Made by a program: the position numbers and the translations under genes
Notes under the pieces: model-generated
Database searches by the model: none
Told to the model about the DNA's origin: nothing
What the model saw: the letters and a program-made list of their open reading frames with translations, nothing else
Origin: Rhinocladiella similis
Taxonomy: Eukaryota; Ascomycota; Eurotiomycetes; Chaetothyriales; Herpotrichiellaceae
DNA length: 64,000 bases
Assembly: GCA_024082115.1 (NCBI GenBank)
Contig: JAMRYE010000005.1
Location: forward strand, 186,001-250,000
Reading direction: 5' to 3'
Shown: positions 1 through 10,803 of the stretch, piece by piece
Layout: every line of letters starts with the position of its first letter
Numbering within the stretch: position 1 is the stretch's first letter

Positions 1-1334
1 CAGACATGTACGGGCCGGTACTACTAGAGCCGCCGCCTGAATTGTAGCCACCCCATGCATTGGCGTAAGGTGCCGCTGGGCGAAGGCCTTGCTGGGACTG
101 TTGGTACGCCGACTGCATAGATTCAGAGTGTTGTCTCTGCTGTGCATCTCGAGGCGGCAGATTCGGGCGCGCGTTAGCATCCTCTTGGCCATACAGCTGC
201 TTCAGCCGCTCAGTCTCCTGATCAACTTCAGCCTGCTGGCGTCTACGTCTGTCTCTCTCCTCTTTCTCGAGCAGAATTCTCGTCTTCCGCTCGGCTTCCT
301 CTTCCTGGCGTCGCCTCGCCTGCTCTTCCTCTGCAAATTGCCTCTGCAGGCGAGCAGTTTCGGCGTCTAGTTCCCACTGGCTTCTAGGATCTGTAGGAGG
401 CACTCGTGGGTCGCGAATGGGACCAGTGGCACTGGTTGGCGAGGCTGTCTGAGGACGAGCATCCGGGACCACGGCGGCGCCGACAGCGCTGGGGCTGGTT
501 GAATTGGACTTTCTTCCGGCTGTAGAAATGTTGAATGTTTCTTTCAACGACCCGAAATATACATCTCGAATGACCACGGCTCCGAGTAAAAGAACAACTT
601 CAAAGCCTTTCATGTCCTCAATGTCGACCCTCTGCAAGTTGGGCTCATACAACGTCAACTCCTTCAGGCCTTTGAATATTGATACAGTGATGTCTGGTTC
701 CTTGCTCTTCGCCTTACTTCCGACGATATCGGTGCTTTTCCCAGACAAGAAGCACGCTAGGTCTTTAGAAAACTTACTATCCTTCTTCCACTTGAAACCA
801 ATCTTGGGTGTGATCTCGGACGCAGCAGGGTCGTGCTGACCTCGATCCAACGCCGAAGCCGAGGGCGCTCGGAATGTTTGCTGCGGCATTTCGAATGCCC
901 AAGATGCTGCTGAATTCCAACTCGCAGGCTTATGCCTGACAATGATCTGCTGGTCTGGGTTGTATAATTGTATGGAGAATTCGCTGGGGAGGACAGGTTC
1001 TGGTGGAGGAGGGATTGCTCCATTGAGTCTGGCTTGTTCCGAGACAGGAGGCGGGTGTGTCCATTCTGGTATCAGGAGGACTTCTGCGTAGAGAACATCA
1101 GGAATGAAGGCATCATAGAGTGCGACGGCATATCGATTCCGGGAGGCGTGTTGCTCCGGGTCGAGATGTCGCAGTGTGTAGGCAGGCTCGAATTCGGCGC
1201 CATGCTGGGAGAACAGAAACGTCGCGTGCTGTTTCGGCTTATCATTTGACGGCTTGAGGACAAAGGCTGTAGAAAGTCAGCGTGAGTAGCTGATGCATCC
1301 GAGGCCACGTACTTGGGAGATTCTCGTCCAACAT
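1..1334 (-). CDS. Conserved fungal protein of unknown function, 3'-truncated by window edge
   Basis: Two exons on the minus strand: 1313-1334 (22 nt, starting MLDENLP) and 1-1266, separated by a 46-nt GTACGT...CTACAG intron (1267-1312). An in-frame TGA lies just upstream of the ATG, which supports this start. About 429 codons are visible. The N-terminal ~270 residues look like a folded conserved domain with stretches such as FKWKKDSKFSKDLACFLSGK and LLLGAVVIRDVYFGSLKETF. The C-terminal part is rich in Glu, Arg and Gln (residues ~310-390, likely coiled coil) and turns Gly/Ser/Tyr-rich as it leaves the window. I recognise the pattern as a conserved filamentous-fungal hypothetical protein but know no function. 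The left end is missing, so full length is unknown. Confidence 0.8.
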
Positions 1335-2029
1335 CTTTGATTCGGTTCAATTGTATACCCACCTAAGGTGCCGGTCTCAGCCCTCTTGGGCGATGTAGTG
1401 TTTTTGGTGGACGAGAGAGGCCTGTTCGCTACCTAAGTAGAAGTGTTCGCCTTTGGACAATGTTCATTGCCAGAGTTACATTGCTCTTGTAGACAGTGAA
1501 TTCGAGGCATAGCCACACAGCAAACGCTCACAGCCCTCCCTTCGACACTGGTCCGTTGTAAGTGGGCGAGGCTGCGGTCAAGGCTCGCTAGGCGTCCTCG
1601 TGGACAATGCGGTTGATGCCCGGAGCGAATGACGCGTTTCCCTGACGTTGACTCTCTGGGCACAGCCTAGTGAGCCCGTACCACCCTTTAGGACCCAATT
1701 AGGCGACGGCCCAGGGCTCCAAGCGGGTGCGGCTAGGCGACAAGAGCGCCTAAGGCCAACAACCTCCAGGGACATTGCTGTACCCACCTCAGGAGGAGGA
1801 AGCCGTACACTCCATCCATACCTTACCATCACCACGGACCTCCTATATCGTTCAACGATAATCTGAGACTCCTTACACAGTAGATACTCCGCGTGCAGCC
1901 GCGTGTTGGTGACTAGGCAGCCATCATTCAATCATCAAGAATGCGATTTTTATTCTAGTAATATGGATTTTATTCCCCAGCTTACGACTACTTCGGCTAA
2001 TCGGCCGGCCTCAGGAGTAGATACAACAC
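1335..2029. other. Non-coding interval between two minus-strand genes
   Basis: No convincing gene. Short open frames on both strands have no recognisable protein features. It must hold the promoter of the gene to the left and the 3' UTR of the transporter gene ending at 2030. Confidence 0.5.
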
Positions 2030-4861
2030 TCAGTCAAGACGAAGAGCCTCCTCGTCCATAACACCAAAGAGCTCCCCAAGATCCTTGAGCACATCCTGTA
2101 TACCGAGGTTGAGCTGACCTGTTACCAGGGCATACGTGAAAAACAAGCTATAGTCTTCGTCAGTACTTCTTTGCTCCTGGACGTCATTGCGTCGGTATGC
2201 AAATATCTTCGCCAACAGCCTGTCCCTCGTGTGTTCTATGTTCGGCAACGCATCACTTGCGATCGAATATTCGAGCTTCATGGAGCTTGCCAGGACGCTG
2301 AAGAGATGACTGATCCTGACACAAAGCTGTGCTCGTTCATTGGCTGTCGCTGAGAGCAATGCCTCCTCTCCAGGAGAAGCGTTTAGATCTCGCAGAATGA
2401 CTTGATTCATTGCGTGGAAGGCACCGAGCATCTCTTCCGTCTTTTGCAGAATACGCGCATAAGTTGCATGTGGAAAGGGCCTTCTGAGCTCGAACTCGTG
2501 TTTGGAGGCTTCGGTGAGACCCTGTAACTTGGCCAAGAATTTCTGTAGGTAGAGTTCTTCACGCAGATTCATATAACGGTTAGGATGAACACCGTCAGTG
2601 AACGTAGCCAGCGGATCTCTTTTCCAGATCAGTCCCATTCGCAGCCATAACAAGGACAGTCCGTCCTTCAACTTTTGTCGTGCAGATATTGGCCAGATCA
2701 TGCGCGTGATAATCAGACCCCATATGGTACCAGAAATCACGGCCATTACGCGATGTGCAGCAATCTGGACAATCATGGGATGTTTTCCAGTGTCTTCCTC
2801 GTCCCCGCCGTCGTCATCGTCTTGAGTCGTAAGACTGTATGCATACAGTGCGGTGAGATTGTACGTTAGGATCAGAAATCTGCCTTGTGGCCCTCGAGAC
2901 TTCGCGAGAATGATGTATGCCGTCCAATACGCCATACAGAACCCTAGGAAAGCCATAATGAATGGATTGTCATCAGATAGCTCCCACGCAGCTATGGCCA
3001 ATGCAGCTCCAAGGCACGTTCCGAGTATACGGGAATAGCCTGTCGTGTTGCTGGCACCGATAGTCATGCTACAGACGAGCATGTAAGATAGTAGACCCCA
3101 TTCGCCTCTCCAATGGGAATATATCGGCCGAGTTGAAAGCAGAAAGCTCGGCAACGCGTACAACACTGCTCCCACGGCGACCTTCACAGAAAACTTTATG
3201 TCTTCGCGACGGAAAAATGCCGACGCGTCATAAATCTTGTGGAATAGCCGGCGTTTGATTCGTGGGCGGTCTCGCCATGCTGCCTCGTTGTAAGGTCGAG
3301 TTATATTGAAAGGCTGCTTTGTGTATTGAAGATCAAGCTCGTCCACCTTCTTCACAATCTCGGCGAGATCAGGGTCGACGCCTTGTAACTCGTGGTGGTC
3401 AACATCCTGTCGCCAGAATTTCAACCAATTCCAGGTCTTGCCAGCAGGACGTTCATCCACTTCAAGTTGTAATTCATCGAGTATTACCAAGTACTTTTTG
3501 ACAGATTCAGCGACCTCGACAAGAGAGAATGAAAAATATCCGCAGGCAGCAGCAGCGTCCTCCCAATCGGCCTGTACCGTAAGAGGTCGAGAGCGATCCA
3601 TATCTTTTTGGTCGTACACAACTGCAAGAGAATTTTGGCGACTGTCTTTGTAAAGGTCGATGGCACGGTCAAGGCTGATTTTGAACTTTGGGTTTGTGCT
3701 GACCACATAGTTTCGGTCAGGATCAAAAGGAAAGTGATCCATGATCTCCTTAAGAGTAAAAGCTAGAGATCGCATTGAGGGGCCCAAGTTCTCAATGAAC
3801 AGTTCGAATATCTGGGCGGGGGAGCGATGAGGTGGTTGATTGGGTTGCAGCAGACCATCTTGTGATACTTGAAAAGCAGATAAAGAGTTGAGGTCGTTGA
3901 ACAAGCCTCTGTTGTCATCGACGGCTTGGGAGCTCTGGAGAGAATCCATCCAACCACCAGCAGTGCCAGCTATACCTTCATTGCGCATCGGCGATCCAAA
4001 AGGAGGCTCTTTTACAACAACAAACTGCATCGCTGCAGCACTCCGAAGACCGCCAATGCTCTGAGAGATATGCTGGATACAGTGTGCAAGCCTGTCCTCG
4101 ATCAGTGCTTGTCTCTCGGTACCAAGTAGATAATGCTCATATTTGGCTTCCTTCAGCTTCTGGGCGACAGTGGCCGAGACTGTCTTGTGCTTTTCGGTGA
4201 CGCGAGAAAGGATACTATTCTCAAGTTCTGCTTCATCGCCAGAAATGAAACTGCTTGTAATGAGAGCAAGCATGTCTGATTGCAAATCAGTCACATCAAG
4301 AAGGTTTTGCCTCAGCTTTGTTCGGCCGGACATTGGAAATATCAGAAGAGAAACCAGCACTGTTGCGATGACGCCAGCCACAATCATCTTCAGTATAGAT
4401 ACGATAGTCGTTAGAGAGTAGTCTCCGGCCTGAATAGCGCCTTCTTTAGTCAAGATCGTGATGAGCCCGAGACTGGTAAGAGAACAGGCAATGTTCACAA
4501 GAGGGTCATTCTTGCGGAGCTTGATCCAAGCAACAAGTCCTAGACCTCCTCCTACAAAAAGAACCAATACAATGGCATGCCCAAGCTCGATCAAATCGAC
4601 AGTATCAGCAAAGAAGGCGGCTACAGTCATGCTGAGTAGGGACACAACTGCAGTGTACAAGAAAGCAATCGAGGCAAGAAGAAGAGCATCAAGCATGCTT
4701 CCGAACGACCTGTGGGGGTGAAAATACACAGTTATAGTGGCCACCATGTGCTTCGAGCTCTGCTGGCCAAGCAACTGGCTCAATGGAGGTACGAAGGTCG
4801 CAAGGCTGCCGAGGAGATATGCCAGTGCACATTTGAACACTCCTCTGCCCGTTTCAGACAC
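2030..4861 (-). CDS. ArAE/fusaric-acid-resistance-like multispanning membrane protein (Bre4-like); 5' end unresolved
   Basis: A 943-codon open frame encodes an integral membrane protein of the fungal aromatic-acid-exporter-like family (ArAE_2_N, FUSC-like block, DUF2421), related to yeast Bre4. The first membrane block (residues ~5-190) starts with GRGVFKCALAYLLGSLATF and contains the conserved VATITVYFHPHRS stretch. A long soluble middle follows (~190-560). The second block of membrane helices lies at ~560-740, followed by a helical C-terminal domain. The predicted role is membrane transport of organic anions or drugs, or membrane trafficking; the substrate is unknown. The listed left end is the TGA. 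The right end (4861) is a GTG, not a true start: the frame stays open to 4975 without an ATG, and the first internal ATG (4747) would cut off the conserved first helix. The real N-terminus therefore probably comes from upstream exon(s), see 4873-5197. Confidence 0.85.
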   Translation of the reverse strand: MSETGRGVFKCALAYLLGSLATFVPPLSQLLGQQSSKHMVATITVYFHPHRSFGSMLDALLLASIAFLYTAVVSLLSMTVAAFFADTVDLIELGHAIVLVLFVGGGLGLVAWIKLRKNDPLVNIACSLTSLGLITILTKEGAIQAGDYSLTTIVSILKMIVAGVIATVLVSLLIFPMSGRTKLRQNLLDVTDLQSDMLALITSSFISGDEAELENSILSRVTEKHKTVSATVAQKLKEAKYEHYLLGTERQALIEDRLAHCIQHISQSIGGLRSAAAMQFVVVKEPPFGSPMRNEGIAGTAGGWMDSLQSSQAVDDNRGLFNDLNSLSAFQVSQDGLLQPNQPPHRSPAQIFELFIENLGPSMRSLAFTLKEIMDHFPFDPDRNYVVSTNPKFKISLDRAIDLYKDSRQNSLAVVYDQKDMDRSRPLTVQADWEDAAAACGYFSFSLVEVAESVKKYLVILDELQLEVDERPAGKTWNWLKFWRQDVDHHELQGVDPDLAEIVKKVDELDLQYTKQPFNITRPYNEAAWRDRPRIKRRLFHKIYDASAFFRREDIKFSVKVAVGAVLYALPSFLLSTRPIYSHWRGEWGLLSYMLVCSMTIGASNTTGYSRILGTCLGAALAIAAWELSDDNPFIMAFLGFCMAYWTAYIILAKSRGPQGRFLILTYNLTALYAYSLTTQDDDDGGDEEDTGKHPMIVQIAAHRVMAVISGTIWGLIITRMIWPISARQKLKDGLSLLWLRMGLIWKRDPLATFTDGVHPNRYMNLREELYLQKFLAKLQGLTEASKHEFELRRPFPHATYARILQKTEEMLGAFHAMNQVILRDLNASPGEEALLSATANERAQLCVRISHLFSVLASSMKLEYSIASDALPNIEHTRDRLLAKIFAYRRNDVQEQRSTDEDYSLFFTYALVTGQLNLGIQDVLKDLGELFGVMDEEALRLD

Positions 4862-4872
4862 TATGAACTGCT

Positions 4873-5197
4873 TTACTCGGAAAGCATAATCCTTGCTCTT
4901 GTGTGCGAGAAGCCCACATCTTGTCCGATGCTGACTGCTGCCAGATCGTAACGATCGAGATAGGAGGGGGTAGCCTCATCGGTCGTTCCAGACACAGGGC
5001 CGTCATTATCAGCGTCGTGAAAACGCAGGGTAAAAGTTGTACTCAATCTAGCTCCAGTTGAGGGATCGATGTAAGAAGAGTGTCGAAGCTATGATCACGG
5101 CCAGTCAGCCACAGATGTTTGAGAAAAAACGTGAATCTCTACTTACGCTGGCTCTGGGGTTCAATTGATGCTGCTGGTCTTGCTCCGATGCTGCCAT
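4873..5197 (-). CDS. Two-exon 5' ORF (88 aa): either the transporter's N-terminus or a separate upstream ORF
   Basis: On the minus strand an ATG at 5195-5197 opens a 51-nt exon (MAASEQDQQHQLNPRAS) ending at a perfect GTAAGT donor. The intron 5089-5146 (58 nt) has a GCTGAC branch-like site and an ATAG acceptor. Exon 2 (4873-5088) continues in frame for 71 codons, including TPSYLDRYDLAAVS, and ends at TAA (4873-4875). Its end overlaps, in a different frame, the open frame of the adjacent transporter. Its protein-like composition and the clean intron argue that it is translated. It may be an upstream ORF, or the genuine N-terminus of the transporter if a base is missing near 4875-4930. I do not recognise it as any known family. 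Confidence 0.35.
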
Positions 5198-5765
5198 GAC
5201 CGTGGCGTAGCAATATGCTCATGGCAAACGTGCCAGAGGAGGTAGGATATCATAATGCGCATGTCGACATAATGATACTGGGTCCTTGTGCGGGAGACGT
5301 CGCGTGAAGTAGTCGAATCAAGTCAAAGTGAGATCCAAATGCTCGTGGTAGTTTATTACTTATGGTCGTCGACGTTTGTTCCTCCGCATCGCAACCCGGG
5401 CCGACATTGTGCCGAGCTGACGAACTCAGCAGGAGCCATTCCGTACTCTGTTACACCACGATCATTAGCAGAAGACAATATATCACAGCAATCCCAGACG
5501 CCCCGAGCCTCAATTCAATGGTGCAGGCAAGCCATTACAAGGGGAGCTGCTCTCTCTAATTCTCTTCAACATACATAGGTAATTAACCGAGACCACACAT
5601 CACAGCGTCGCAAACGTGTGTTATGGGTCGGAAGCAAACGAATATAAAACCCCTTCTGCGTGGGCATTCGACTTGTCAACAACTACACACAGCTGATTAG
5701 GTGTATTCCCGCCACAAACAGCAGTCGTTCGACTCTCAAGTTAGATCTGTCATAATCAAGAAACA
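5198..5765. other. Divergent promoter region between transporter and AlkB-like gene
   Basis: Non-coding as far as I can see. It separates the minus-strand transporter gene from the plus-strand dioxygenase gene, so it should hold both promoters. The right side has an AT-rich TATA-like element at about 5643 followed by a pyrimidine- and A-rich leader. Confidence 0.5.
5642..5650 (+). promoter_or_regulatory. TATA-like element of the AlkB-like gene
   Basis: The sequence AATATAAAAC sits about 120 nt upstream of the ATG at 5766, followed by a CA/CT-rich leader. Position and composition fit a fungal TATA box; this is inference from sequence alone. Confidence 0.45.
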
Positions 5766-6856
5766 ATGGCTCCAATCCTCGATGCTCATGCACGTCCACC
5801 GGAATCGATGCGAGACCTGTTCAAAAGTCGGCGGAAACAGTCATTTACATCTATCGATTCTGATTTTGAGATAATCGACCCTCACAACCCGAAGGCCACT
5901 GCTGTCACGTTTCTGCAGGGATCGGGACAAAGCCAAAGGAATGAGCTCTCTACTTTGGAGCGAGAATTTGCCAAAGGCATTACGCTCCCACATCTATCAA
6001 CACCCATCGATGATCGCTCGCCCTTGCCCGCATTTGAGACCAACGCCTTGCCTGGTATGATTACAAGGCCTTTGATTCGTTCGGGATTGCTAATGTCTCG
6101 GTAGGCTTGTTGGTATTTCCTTCGCTGCTCACTCCTCACCTGCAAGTTGCGTTGCTTGAGAAACTTCTACATCGTGACCTCAGCGATCCCGAGCACAAGA
6201 CTAATCTGCACTTACACTACGATATCCAGTATCCTACTGTGAAGGCGGGTGATTCGCAAAATGCTGGCGGTTGCTCGTCTTCTTTCTTCAGCTCTGACAG
6301 ATCAACAATAATGAAACCCAAAGACCCATCAGTCCACCGACCTCTCACCATCACCCAAGTGCTTGATTCGAAGCTAAGATGGGTGACTCTGGGGGGCCAG
6401 TACGACTGGACCAACAAGATCTACCCTAAAGAGGTACCGCCAACCTTTCCACCCGACATTGCGTCTCTGCTCCAGACTCTGTTTCCTTCTGTTTACGCGC
6501 AAGCTGCCATTTTGAACTTCTACAGTCCCGGAGATACGTTGAGTGTACACAGAGATGTCAGCGAGGAATGTGACAGGGGACTCATTAGCATAAGCATTGG
6601 ATGTGACAGTCTCTTCATTGCTGGGAATGAAGATGGGACAGAGGTTATCACTCTCCGATTGAGGTCTGGAGACGCGATCTTGATGTCAGGAGAATCCAGG
6701 TATGCCTGGCATGCCGTTCCAAAGATTGTGCCTGATACGTGTCCTTCCTGGCTGCAATCCTGGCCGGATGTTAATGGAACACACAAGTACGAAGCGTGGC
6801 ATGGGTGGATGGGGAACAAACGCATCAACCTCAATGTTCGACAGATGAAGGACTAA
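5766..6856 (+). CDS. abh1: ALKBH1/Abh1-type Fe(II)/2-oxoglutarate dioxygenase
   Basis: Exons 5766-6054 and 6105-6856 flank a 50-nt GTATGA...GTAG intron with a GCTAAT branch-like site; the product is 346 aa. The C-terminal two-thirds is an AlkB-type jelly-roll. LRWVTLGGQYDW matches the ALKBH1 nucleotide-recognition region. The HxD motif in SVHRDVSE (about H245, D247) and the distal His in YAWHAVPKI (about H299) are the iron ligands. RINLNVRQM near the C-terminus supplies the two Arg (about R336, R342) that bind 2-oxoglutarate. All catalytic residues are present, so the enzyme is expected to be active. Family members demethylate nucleic acids (tRNA, or DNA/RNA N-methyl adducts); which substrate applies here cannot be told. 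The first ~95 residues are poorly conserved and likely flexible. Confidence 0.9.
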
Positions 6857-7162
6857 TGGTGCATCAACGCTACGGAAGCACTCATGCCAGACGTATACAA
6901 TGTTTACCCCTAGTCTTTTGTATCGATCTTCGGACTTACCCAAACAGGCAGGAAGGTTCGTTGGTCAATCCCAAGAGGTCGGACGACATCCATGGAGATG
7001 TGCGTATGTTAGCCACCCCACTCAAATCCACCGGGTTCGAGTCGACACCAGCAAAAGGAGGGGACTCGTCAAGATTGCTCTTGACTTCCGGTATCTTGTA
7101 TCAATCCTTCCTTTGAACAGCGTACCCCGAGCTCTTAAGCAGTAAACCACTTGCCCAGCAGC
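6857..7162. other. Short intergenic spacer
   Basis: Between two plus-strand genes, so it holds the 3' end of the dioxygenase gene and the promoter of the amidase gene. Overlapping short ORFs here have no recognisable features. Confidence 0.4.
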
Positions 7163-8920
7163 ATGGTCGTCGACTGGAATTCGCGCGCAGCCGCCAAACG
7201 GGAAGCCATCTTGAAGTCGATCCCGGACAAATGGCGCCTAGAGAAGATTCCCTCGGTTGGAGAACAGAAGGATGTCACGGGTCCTTACATTCATCAATTC
7301 CTGACCGACAAGGAGATAGAAATTACTGAGACCGATGCTGTCGGAATCGCCGAAAAAGTCGCGGCGGGAATGTGGTCTGCAGTGGCTGTCATAGAGGCGT
7401 TCTCCCACCGAGCATCTCTAGCCCATCAACTGGTCAGCTGTCTACATGAGACGTTCTTCGACGCTGCTTTGGCCTCGGCCAAGGAGCTTGATCAGTACTA
7501 CGCTCAACACAAAAAGACAATCGGACCGTTACACGGTGTGCCTGTATCTTTGAAAGATCAGTTCCATGTAAAGGATGTTGAAACCACTATGGGCTATGTC
7601 GGCTGGATCGACACGTTCGAAGGAGCTGCCGGGGATCCACGCGCAAAGTCATTTGAGAGTGAAATGGTCAAAGAACTAAGGGCTCTCGGGGCAGTGCTGT
7701 ACTGCAAGACCAGCGTGCCGCACACACTCATGTCCGGCGAGACAATCAATAACATCATCGGATACACATGGAACCCCAAGGACCGCTATCTGTGTTCCGG
7801 CGGCAGCTCAGGTGGCGAGGGAGCGTTGATAGGTCTCAAGGGCTCTCCGGGAGGATTTGGCACTGACATTGGTGGCTCGATCCGCATCCCAGCAGCATTC
7901 AACGGGCTTTATGCGATTCGACCGAGTTCAGGAAGACTCCCGTACGAAGGCATGGCCAACAGCATGGACGGCCAGGTAAGTCATCCTCTTGCTTGCCCAC
8001 GGCGCCTTATGAAGTGGCTTAGGATGGTATACTAACTAGAGCAGAACAGCGTCTTGTCGGTGGTCGGACCACTTGCTACCACTGCGCGGTCTGTGAAGCT
8101 CTTAACCAAAGCTATATTATCCTCGAAGCCCTGGCTTCACGACCCTCTAGTGGTCGACATGCCCTGGCGCGACGAGCAAGAGCAGACTATCGTCAGCCTC
8201 ATCAAGTCGGCATCAGCTCAGGGCCAACTCAGCTTCGGCGTATTAAAGTCGGACGGAAACGTCAACCCTCAGCCGCCTGTCGCACGCGCCGTGTCCATGG
8301 TCGCCGAAGCACTAAGCAAAGCAGGACACAAGGTGATTGAATGGAAACCTCCTTCGCATGCTCGGCTGTTGGCGATTGTCTTCAACACGTGGATCTACGA
8401 CGGCGGCAAAGATGTCCACGAGGCCTTTGCACTGTCCGGCGAACCCATGGCACAGCAAGTCAAAATGACCTACGGCGAAAAACCAGTGCAAGAGTTCACT
8501 GCGTCACAGATCGCAGTCAACAACATTGCTAAACGCAAGTTTCTGAAGGAGTACATGGACTATTGGAACAGTACAGCACAGGAAACTGGAACCGGCAGGC
8601 CCGCCGACGGCTTCATCTGTCCCGTGGCCCCCTATGCTGCAGCCCGACCGGAAAGGTATCTATATTATGGATACTCCTCATTTGTGAACGGCCTGGATTA
8701 TACGAGTGTAGTGGTGCCCGTGACGACTGCCGATAAAACCAAGGACCACTACCCGCAGGGATATTCGCCAATCTCGGACCTCGACAAGACGACGTTGGAT
8801 GACTACGATGCGGAAATATATGACGGTGCCCATGTCAGTGTCCAGATAGTAGGGAGGAGATTTACGGAAGAGAAAATGCTCGCCATTGCTGAGTATGTGG
8901 GTGAGCTCTTGGGAAAATAA
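7163..8920 (+). CDS. Amidase-signature-family amidase (fungal acetamidase type)
   Basis: Exons 7163-7975 and 8045-8920 are joined across a 69-nt GTAAGT...GCAG intron that carries a TACTAAC branch site; the product is 562 aa, the usual length for fungal acetamidase-type enzymes. The Ser-cisSer-Lys triad is intact: Lys ~131 in GVPVSLKDQF, cis-Ser ~215 in CSGGSSGGEGAL and nucleophile Ser ~239 in GTDIGGSIRIP. The spacing between the two serines (24) matches fatty acid amide hydrolase. There is no signal peptide, so it is probably cytosolic. It should hydrolyse carboxamides to acid and ammonia; the actual substrate is not predictable. The ATG at 7163 is the first in frame; nothing upstream adds conserved sequence. 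Confidence 0.93.
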
Positions 8921-9147
8921 GAACTGAGACTGCGGATTGTTACTTGGTAAGACTCTTTAGGTAGCAGGTATGACATGATGTATTTATCACTCGAACGATC
9001 TCTTCCCATCAGCGACAGACGCTAGCACTCTGCTACGGGCGTGACACTCCAGGTCAAAGTACATAGGACACAATCGTTGACTGGGGGGATGCTGTCGGGT
9101 GGACAAACACATTATGTATCAATCATAGACACGATTCCACGTTGAAA

Positions 9148-10077
9148 TCAATCCACCTTGGCCTTTTCAAGATCAACATCTTCCAAAGTACTCCACAAAT
9201 CCATGCCAACTATCTCTCGCAGTCTTGCTGCCTCTCTGGTGCTCATTTCTTCTTCAAGTGATGACGCTGGCTCGGGTCCTTTCTGCACCTTTTTCCTTTT
9301 TGCACTCCCCTTCTTTCGTGACGTTGCGGCAGCGGCAGCGCCGACGCCGGCAGAATCCTGACTCGACGAACTTCTAGTCTGCACATGCTCCTCCTGGCCG
9401 AGAATGTTACTCAAGATCTGGTCGAAATCAATATTGCTGTCGGATGTGGCCGTAATGGTAGCCGACTTCTGCTGTTTCCCTTTCTCTTCTTCGCGTGCCT
9501 TTTTCGACTCTTGTGCGTACGCTTCATCCACTTTACCCGCACTGGTTTGCGGAGGAGAAGGCGGGTATCGACATTGACTTGGGAACTCGCAGTTTTCGCA
9601 GCCTTGTAGTGTGCGCGGTGGGTTACTGTTGGCAATTTGAAACACTTTTCGACGCCACGTGAGCCAGGCCTTCCACGCAACGTAGTCGAACTCGCTGGAA
9701 CAGCTCTTAGTCTTCTTCTTCTTCTTCCGCAGGCTCGGACGATCTGTTTCGCCAGAACAGTAGTAATGGCCGTCGACGAGGCACCGTCGTGTTACGCCCA
9801 GCGGATATCGCGAGTGGCATAAATGACATATCCAGACCCAAGCCATGGGCTCGTCCGGCGGAGGCAAGGGGGACGCATTGTTCTCGTTCGGTCTGCGTAC
9901 GGAATCGATAACCATCTTGGTGTGGTCAAACGGCACAATGTATTCGAGTGATGCGGTGTCGGGGACGTAGGTGGGCGTTCGGGGTGACCTCATATCCTCA
10001 TCAGAAGAGAAATTGAAGAATGATGTATCAAGCCTCGTATTTGGCCCATCGGTAGCTTGATCGATTGCAGGGCTCAT
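9148..10077 (-). CDS. Conserved fungal Cys-rich protein of unknown function
   Basis: Single-exon frame of 309 aa with a genuine ATG at 10075-10077. The centre (residues ~80-175) carries a putative metal-binding region: CHLCHSRYPL, then a Cys and GHYYC ~15-25 residues later, and further on CENCEFPSQC. Between them lies a basic run of lysines (LRKKKKKTK) and an aromatic stretch, FDYVAWKAWLTWRRKVF. The rest, N-terminal Ser/Pro/Asp-rich and C-terminal Lys/Glu-rich with RKKGSAKRKK, looks disordered with possible nuclear targeting signals. I believe this Cys pattern is conserved in filamentous fungi but know no function. A zinc-binding nuclear protein is the most I would infer. Confidence 0.8.
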   Translation of the reverse strand: MSPAIDQATDGPNTRLDTSFFNFSSDEDMRSPRTPTYVPDTASLEYIVPFDHTKMVIDSVRRPNENNASPLPPPDEPMAWVWICHLCHSRYPLGVTRRCLVDGHYYCSGETDRPSLRKKKKKTKSCSSEFDYVAWKAWLTWRRKVFQIANSNPPRTLQGCENCEFPSQCRYPPSPPQTSAGKVDEAYAQESKKAREEEKGKQQKSATITATSDSNIDFDQILSNILGQEEHVQTRSSSSQDSAGVGAAAAATSRKKGSAKRKKVQKGPEPASSLEEEMSTREAARLREIVGMDLWSTLEDVDLEKAKVD

Positions 10078-10803
10078 CGTAGGTCAAAGGAATCCTGCTC
10101 AGCGTGGAACCAACATGTAAGGATTCATGCTTGGAGTGGTTCCATTTTGAAGGGGCCAAGTCGGGAGTTCTTTGTTCACGTTGACGATGGTCTTGATGTG
10201 AGCGCATTCGGATGAGAAAGAGAAAGAGAATGGAGGAAACATCTTTTCTTTGTGGGCAGGGTTATGAACTTGCGCACAAAGGTGATGTCTGTCGACAACA
10301 AAACACGAATATGGGAGGCGCATTGTTGAGCAGGTCCAAGGTGAGGACGCAAGAAGCAGACATTCAAGAGACATGATGATAACAGGTCTGTACAGTTGTG
10401 ATGGATTTTCTTTCCTACCTCTACCTCTATACCCAGCGCTTGACACCATCATCACTGAACAGGTCACCAAGAATGTTGATGATGGTATCCCTGCACACCT
10501 GAGACCTCTAGGTGAGTGGCAAGGATTCTTTGAGAGACATGTCTCTCCTGGGGAGGTGAAGCAGTCACTGTAGCTGTGTGTCTGATCACGAATGCAATGC
10601 CAATGCCCCTCGAGAAGCGTTTACAGAAAAATGGGTCAGAGAAGAGGACAGTCTCAGGTCCATAACTCGAATTAGTCGGTACGGAGTGCTCACATCAAAA
10701 GGATGTGTGACTGTAGGCTACCAAGGGTGTTACGACGTCGCGATGGTAGAATGACTGCGCGCCCAGCACACTAGCCAGCCAGCCTTGCAGACAGCCCGCG
10801 CTT
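10078..10803. other. Non-coding interval with one TACGGAGT motif
   Basis: No supportable gene. It contains one copy of the recurring TACGGAGT element at 10680. It lies between divergent loci and probably holds the promoter of the Cys-rich protein gene. Confidence 0.4.
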
